From: Micavibrio sp.
Lineage (GTDB): Bacteria; Pseudomonadota; Alphaproteobacteria; Micavibrionales; Micavibrionaceae
Assembly: GCA_030824805.1 (NCBI GenBank)
Contig: JAPJRC010000086.1
Coordinates: 1 to 7,607 of the forward strand
Direction: 5' to 3'
Length of the DNA stretch: 7,607 nt
Position 1 is the first letter of the stretch. Each line of letters opens with the position of its first letter. The position numbers and the translations under genes were made by a program. The notes under the pieces were generated by a model. The model was not told the origin of the DNA. It did no database searches and saw only the letters and a list, made by a program, of their open reading frames with translations. Shown here in pieces: positions 6,793-7,607 of the stretch.

Positions 6793-7404
6793 TTAGGCAG
6801 CCTGTTTCATCGAAGAAACATTCTGCACCATCATGTCGATCGCGGCAGCAACGTAACCGGCGAGTTTTTCACCCTCCGTGTCGCCCGTCATGGTCTGGCC
6901 ATCCATTGTGATGGCTTCATCGGACCATGTCGCACCAGCGGCTTCCACCATGCCTTTTTTGGCTTCGGGACCGGATACGGTTTTGCCGTTCAGGTGGTCC
7001 GTGTGCGCCAGCAGTTGCACGGCGTCGCCCATGCACATAACCGGCTTCATGGCGGCGATAAAGCTGCCGATAAAGCGGCGGGAGTGTGCCGTAAGCTTGA
7101 GTTTGTCGAGGCTGCGTTGGCCGCCCGGGATAATAACGGCATCGTAATCAATGCCGAGAGCCGTGTTCAGCTGGGCATCGATAGCGAAGTTATGCCCCCA
7201 GCCTTTGCCGTCCCAGCCGTTAACAAGGCCGGAATCGGTGGAAACGATGCGCAGGGAAGCACCCTGCTCGATCATCGCTTTTTGAATCATTAGAAAGTCT
7301 GCTTCGTTGAAGCCATTAGAGATTAGAACAGCAATTTTTTGTGATTGCAGCGTTTTGGCCATTTTAGTTTTTCCCTTTATTAAGCCGTTTTTGTGCTCTG
7401 ACAT
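6793..7404 (-). CDS. DJ-1/PfpI superfamily protein
   Basis: A cytoplasmic protein of up to 203 residues with the DJ-1/PfpI fold pattern: KIAVLISNGFNEADF (conserved Glu34), YDAVIIPGGQ, the nucleophile-elbow segment PVMCMGDAVQLLA with Cys124, then KTVSGPEAKKGMVEAAGATW, DEAITMDGQTMT and a C-terminal helix. Relatives include PfpI and YhbO, described variously as proteases, chaperones or glyoxal/deglycation enzymes, so no reaction is assigned. In the usual PfpI elbow the cysteine is followed by His (CHG); here it is Met125 (CMG), so the classical triad is incomplete and activity may differ. Two starts are possible: ATG 7404 (AGGG five bases upstream, 203 aa) or ATG 7362 (AAAGGG ten bases upstream, 189 aa, the more typical N-terminus MAKTLQSQKIAVL). 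It is 21 bases upstream of prfB and probably the first gene of that transcript. Confidence 0.85.
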   Translation of the reverse strand: MSEHKNGLIKGKTKMAKTLQSQKIAVLISNGFNEADFLMIQKAMIEQGASLRIVSTDSGLVNGWDGKGWGHNFAIDAQLNTALGIDYDAVIIPGGQRSLDKLKLTAHSRRFIGSFIAAMKPVMCMGDAVQLLAHTDHLNGKTVSGPEAKKGMVEAAGATWSDEAITMDGQTMTGDTEGEKLAGYVAAAIDMMVQNVSSMKQAA

Positions 7405-7455
7405 TTACGCCCTGAAGCGCATTGTAGGTATGTAGTATTTTGATTGAGCGCGCGG

Positions 7456-7483
7456 ATAATACGCTCACCTACTTAATTGTCAA
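7456..7483 (-). promoter_or_regulatory. Strong sigma-70-type promoter for the PfpI-prfB transcript
   Basis: On the - strand a perfect TTGACA (7478-7483) is followed by a 16-base spacer and TATTAT (7456-7461), five of six matches. Transcription would start near 7449, leaving a leader of about 45 bases before the 7404 ATG or about 90 before the 7362 ATG. An inverted repeat, TGAGCG (7445-7450) and CGCTCA (7462-7467), brackets the -10 box and could be an operator. A second, wider pair, GTAGGT (7424-7429) and ACCTAC (7467-7472), lies around it. Confidence 0.65.
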
Positions 7484-7504
7484 GCTTTAGTAGATTCTTA
7501 TAAA
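7477..7504 (+). promoter_or_regulatory. Divergent + strand promoter-like signal
   Basis: TTGTCA (7477-7482), a 16-base spacer and TATAAA (7499-7504) make a good sigma-70 match pointing right. Its -35 box overlaps that of the - strand promoter, because TTGTCAA reads TTGACAA on the other strand. It would drive whatever lies beyond the right edge of the window. Confidence 0.45.
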
Positions 7505-7607
7505 AGCGGAAAGCACAAACGCATGTTTTCAACAACTTGTTCCCAAGAGGTTCAAAGAAGCAAAACTCTTTGGAGATGTGGTAGAAGTCGCGTCTTCTGC
7601 TGCCGAC
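7505..7607. other. Right-edge segment, coding status undetermined
   Basis: No gene can be called with confidence. On the + strand, ATG at 7523 (GGAAAG nearby) opens a frame to the edge, but its product is Cys/Arg-rich and unconvincing. Another + frame, open from 7494, reads LVPKRFKEAKLFGDVVEVAS and looks more protein-like but has no obvious start. On the - strand a frame open from the edge ends with TAA at 7473-7475 after 44 residues and could be the tail of a gene. More sequence to the right would decide between them. Confidence 0.3.

Overview
The window looks like the chromosome of an alphaproteobacterium of moderate GC. The evidence is the C-terminal half of a PhaR-type polyhydroxyalkanoate regulator, a prfB gene that still carries the programmed frameshift, and a two-gene envelope module with TcpQ-like domains. 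A Micavibrio-like or other environmental alphaproteobacterium would fit, but this is a guess and nothing in the window fixes the genus.

Layout. On the + strand, bases 3-311 hold the 3' end of phaR, followed by a strong GC hairpin with a T-run (337-362). Four genes then lie on the - strand. Read in transcription order from the right they are: a DJ-1/PfpI-family protein (7404-6793); prfB, encoding release factor 2 (6771-5652, with a +1 frameshift at codon 24); a 543-residue secreted protein ending in two tandem TcpQ-like domains (5551-3920); and a 1123-residue secreted coiled-coil protein (3778-407), which converges on phaR. The last 200 bases are non-coding or undetermined. They contain two divergent promoter-like signals that share one -35 box.

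How the genes relate. The PfpI gene and prfB are 21 bases apart and probably cotranscribed from the strong promoter at 7456-7483. The two secreted proteins are the novel part of the window. Both begin with a signal peptide and then the same roughly 130-residue domain: C-x-L-S-x-x-YDNG, then LAIDF-x3-VF-x2-G, with a second cysteine exactly 109 residues after the first in both proteins. After this shared domain and a Pro/Ala-rich linker they diverge. One ends in paired TcpQ-like modules, a type known from type IVb pilus and secretin-associated proteins. The other continues into about 600 residues of mostly coiled coil, including three identical 27-residue repeats, and ends in a cysteine-containing domain I do not recognise. 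I infer a paralogous pair working in one periplasmic or outer-membrane assembly, possibly linked to a pilus or secretion apparatus encoded elsewhere. This is inferred from architecture only.

No tRNA, rRNA, insertion sequence or CRISPR array was seen. There is no gene-free stretch longer than about 200 bases.
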